Shown here: positions 13,763-15,319 of the stretch, in pieces | Layout of the letters: each line of letters begins with the position of its first letter | How positions within the stretch are numbered: the first letter of the stretch is position 1 | DNA from: Chitinophaga pinensis | Lineage (GTDB): Bacteria; Bacteroidota; Bacteroidia; Flavobacteriales_D; Crocinitomicaceae | Assembly: GCA_945861175.1 (NCBI GenBank) | Contig: CAMATR010000009.1 | Location: 1 to 15,319 of the forward strand | Direction of reading: 5' to 3' | DNA length: 15,319 nt | The notes under the pieces: generated by a model | What the model was told of the DNA's origin: nothing | Seen by the model: only the letters and a program-made list of their open reading frames with translations | Database searches by the model: none | Translations under genes and position numbers: made by a program

Positions 13763-15319
13763 TTATTTATTAAAATGACTAAGAAAATCAAAAATTTGAA
13801 TTTCAGTATGATCAATCTTTAGTTTTTTACGAAGTCTGCCCCGAGCAATATTAATAGAATGAGCTGATTGACCTGTAATTGCTGAAATTTCTTTTGTAGT
13901 CATATTTAGGGAAAGGAAAGCACAAAGTTTCTTTTCGTTTGGCGAAAGTTTAGGATGCGAGTTAGTTAGATTTTGATAAAAATGAGGGTGAGCTTCATTA
14001 AAATTTAATTCAAATTGTTCCCAGTGCTTGGTGCTAATATTCCCATTTAAGTCGTGGATAACATTTCCTATAAAATTCTGTTGATCGTCTTTAATGTCTG
14101 GAAGTGCCTGATTTAACTTAAGTACAATTTCTTTTATAAGAGTATCTTTTTCTATAAGGAATAAAGCTTTCGAAGTGCTTTCTCGATCTGCGATTTCCTT
14201 TTCTAGGTTTATATTTTGTTTTTCGATTTCTGCTTTTTGGGATGCAATTGAATATAAAAGCCGGTTTTTCCGGTATCGAACAAATAAATAAAAAATTAAT
14301 AAAAGCAAGCTTAATGCTAAAAGCCCACCTATAATAATTTGTAGTTTGTATTGGCTATTTTCAAATTTAGATAAGGTTGCTCTTGTTTTGAGTGATTTTA
14401 ATTTTTGATTTTGTTCAAGGGCAAACGCATCACGGCTTAAGTTGTATTTTAAAGATGAGTCGGCAAAGGCCATTTGTAACTCTTTAAATTTCAAGGCGTT
14501 TGATTTATCATTTTTGGACTTATACAATTCGCTTAAAGCATTGCAAAGTTTGGATTGATCTTCAAAAGTATTGTGACCATTTATTGATTTAAAACTGGTA
14601 ACTAGATAATTCAATGACTTATTTTCATCTTTTTTATCTCTATAATATAATCCAAGGAAAAGAGATCTTTCGGCATCATCAGTGAGTTCAGGTGTCCTAG
14701 TTGCTAAAACGTATGACCAGTTTAAATATATTTCTGCAGAATCCATTTTATTCAAATACAAAAAATTCACTCCCATATTTTTGGTAAGAATAGATTGTAA
14801 CGAAAAGTCCTTTTTCGTTTTGACAATTTTAAGCGCTAAATGCTGTTGTTTGAGTGATTTGTAATATTGTCCATCATTTTGCAATGAAAGGGAGTAATTA
14901 GTGTAAATCACTTCTTCTAAATAGTGTGATTTATTTTTTTGAAGCAAATGAAGCGCTTTTGTATACTCAGACAATGACTTTTCCAAATTGATATTGTCAA
15001 AAGAATAAATTTCGCCCAAGGTGTTATGAAAACGGATTTCATATTGAATATTTTTGGCGTGAAGAACTTCTTTCTCCAATCTTTTCATCCAGAACATACA
15101 TTCTTTAAAGTTTTTCATTTCTACTAAGTAAAAATTGGAAAGCTCTTCTAGAATTACATATCTATCTGTAATATTTTTCTGATCGCTGTATCTTTCTAAT
15201 TCCTGCAGCTTTAAAAGGCATTTTTCAGGATTGATTCGAAGATTATCGTGAACCCAATCGATACCTTCTTTTACTTCGTTGCTTTGTGATGAAGAAGTGA
15301 AGGATGCGCATAGAAAAGT
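13763..15319 (-). CDS. TPR/transmembrane/helix-turn-helix regulator (5' end cut off)
   Basis: The frame is open to the window edge: 518 residues are visible and no start is reached, so the ATG at 15118 (visible residue 68) is internal. The first visible residues, TFLCASFTSSSQS, look like the end of a signal peptide, so only some ten to fifteen residues are probably missing. Then come TPR-like helical repeats (about 14-300, exported), a basic helical stretch, one membrane span (about 326-349, IIIGGLLALSLLLLIFYLFV), a cytoplasmic coiled coil (about 352-385), and a C-terminal LuxR/GerE-like helix-turn-helix (about 458-507, LSPNEKKLCAFLSLNMTTKEIS onward). Membrane-bound regulators of this layout are common in Bacteroidota; there is no histidine-kinase or receiver domain. 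The target and signal are unknown. It may act directly on DNA from the membrane. Confidence 0.82.
   Translation of the reverse strand, partial: TFLCASFTSSSQSNEVKEGIDWVHDNLRINPEKCLLKLQELERYSDQKNITDRYVILEELSNFYLVEMKNFKECMFWMKRLEKEVLHAKNIQYEIRFHNTLGEIYSFDNINLEKSLSEYTKALHLLQKNKSHYLEEVIYTNYSLSLQNDGQYYKSLKQQHLALKIVKTKKDFSLQSILTKNMGVNFLYLNKMDSAEIYLNWSYVLATRTPELTDDAERSLFLGLYYRDKKDENKSLNYLVTSFKSINGHNTFEDQSKLCNALSELYKSKNDKSNALKFKELQMAFADSSLKYNLSRDAFALEQNQKLKSLKTRATLSKFENSQYKLQIIIGGLLALSLLLLIFYLFVRYRKNRLLYSIASQKAEIEKQNINLEKEIADRESTSKALFLIEKDTLIKEIVLKLNQALPDIKDDQQNFIGNVIHDLNGNISTKHWEQFELNFNEAHPHFYQNLTNSHPKLSPNEKKLCAFLSLNMTTKEISAITGQSAHSINIARGRLRKKLKIDHTEIQIFDFLSHFNK

Noticed and set aside
13719..13778. 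A 19-codon plus-strand frame (ATG 13719) with GAG-rich upstream sequence
   Set aside because: It is very short, overlaps the 3' end of the regulator gene, is AT-biased and has no supporting signal.
1..15319. CRISPR arrays, transposases, tRNA/rRNA genes, prophage or toxin-antitoxin modules
   Set aside because: No direct-repeat arrays, tRNA-like cloverleaf, terminal inverted repeats or matching proteins were seen on either strand.

Overview
This window looks like chromosomal core DNA of a member of the Bacteroidota, most likely order Flavobacteriales (a Crocinitomicaceae/Cryomorphaceae-type lineage is my guess). The evidence is low GC content, genes with little or no Shine-Dalgarno sequence, Bacteroidota-type -7 promoter boxes (TAnnTTTG), a fused alpha/beta 2-oxoacid dehydrogenase E1, a TonB-dependent receptor with an N-terminal carboxypeptidase-regulatory-like domain, a TPR/PD40/CRD/OmpA protein of the PorE type (type IX secretion), and a TPR/transmembrane/helix-turn-helix regulator. 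I see no rRNA, tRNA, CRISPR array, insertion sequence, phage gene or attachment site, and every gap between genes is shorter than 300 bases.

Layout. 1-1164 (+) is the 3' part of the E1 gene, closed by a two-way terminator that it shares with a convergent pair on the minus strand: a serine esterase (1921-2550) and a LolA-like lipoprotein carrier (1231-1866). Divergent from these is a plus-strand pair (2598-5591): a small, cysteine-rich, single-span membrane protein and a TonB-dependent receptor whose plug resembles haem/haemoglobin receptors. A minus-strand lipoprotein (5640-6407) is divergent from ung (6462-7133). Next on the plus strand come hemE (7176-8216) with its own -33/-7 promoter and an OmpA-domain protein overlapping it by 20 bases (8197-9381), closed by a good intrinsic terminator.

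From 13596 down to 9470 runs a very compact minus-strand operon: queE, the PorE-like protein, a UbiA-family prenyltransferase and maf, with junctions of +2, -1 and +1 bases. The last gene (13763-15319, minus) is a sensor-like regulator that is open to the window edge; only the first residues of its signal peptide are missing.

Functionally the window mixes housekeeping (branched-chain or pyruvate-type 2-oxoacid oxidation, uracil excision, haem synthesis, queuosine precursor synthesis, nucleotide clean-up) with cell-envelope biology (LolA, two OmpA-domain proteins, TonB receptor, lipoprotein, prenyl transfer). I do not find a clear new multi-gene system. The most promising leads are the small Cys-rich protein paired with the haem-type receptor, the jelly-roll/OmpA fusion coupled to hemE, and several promoters placed so close to start codons that leaderless transcripts are likely.
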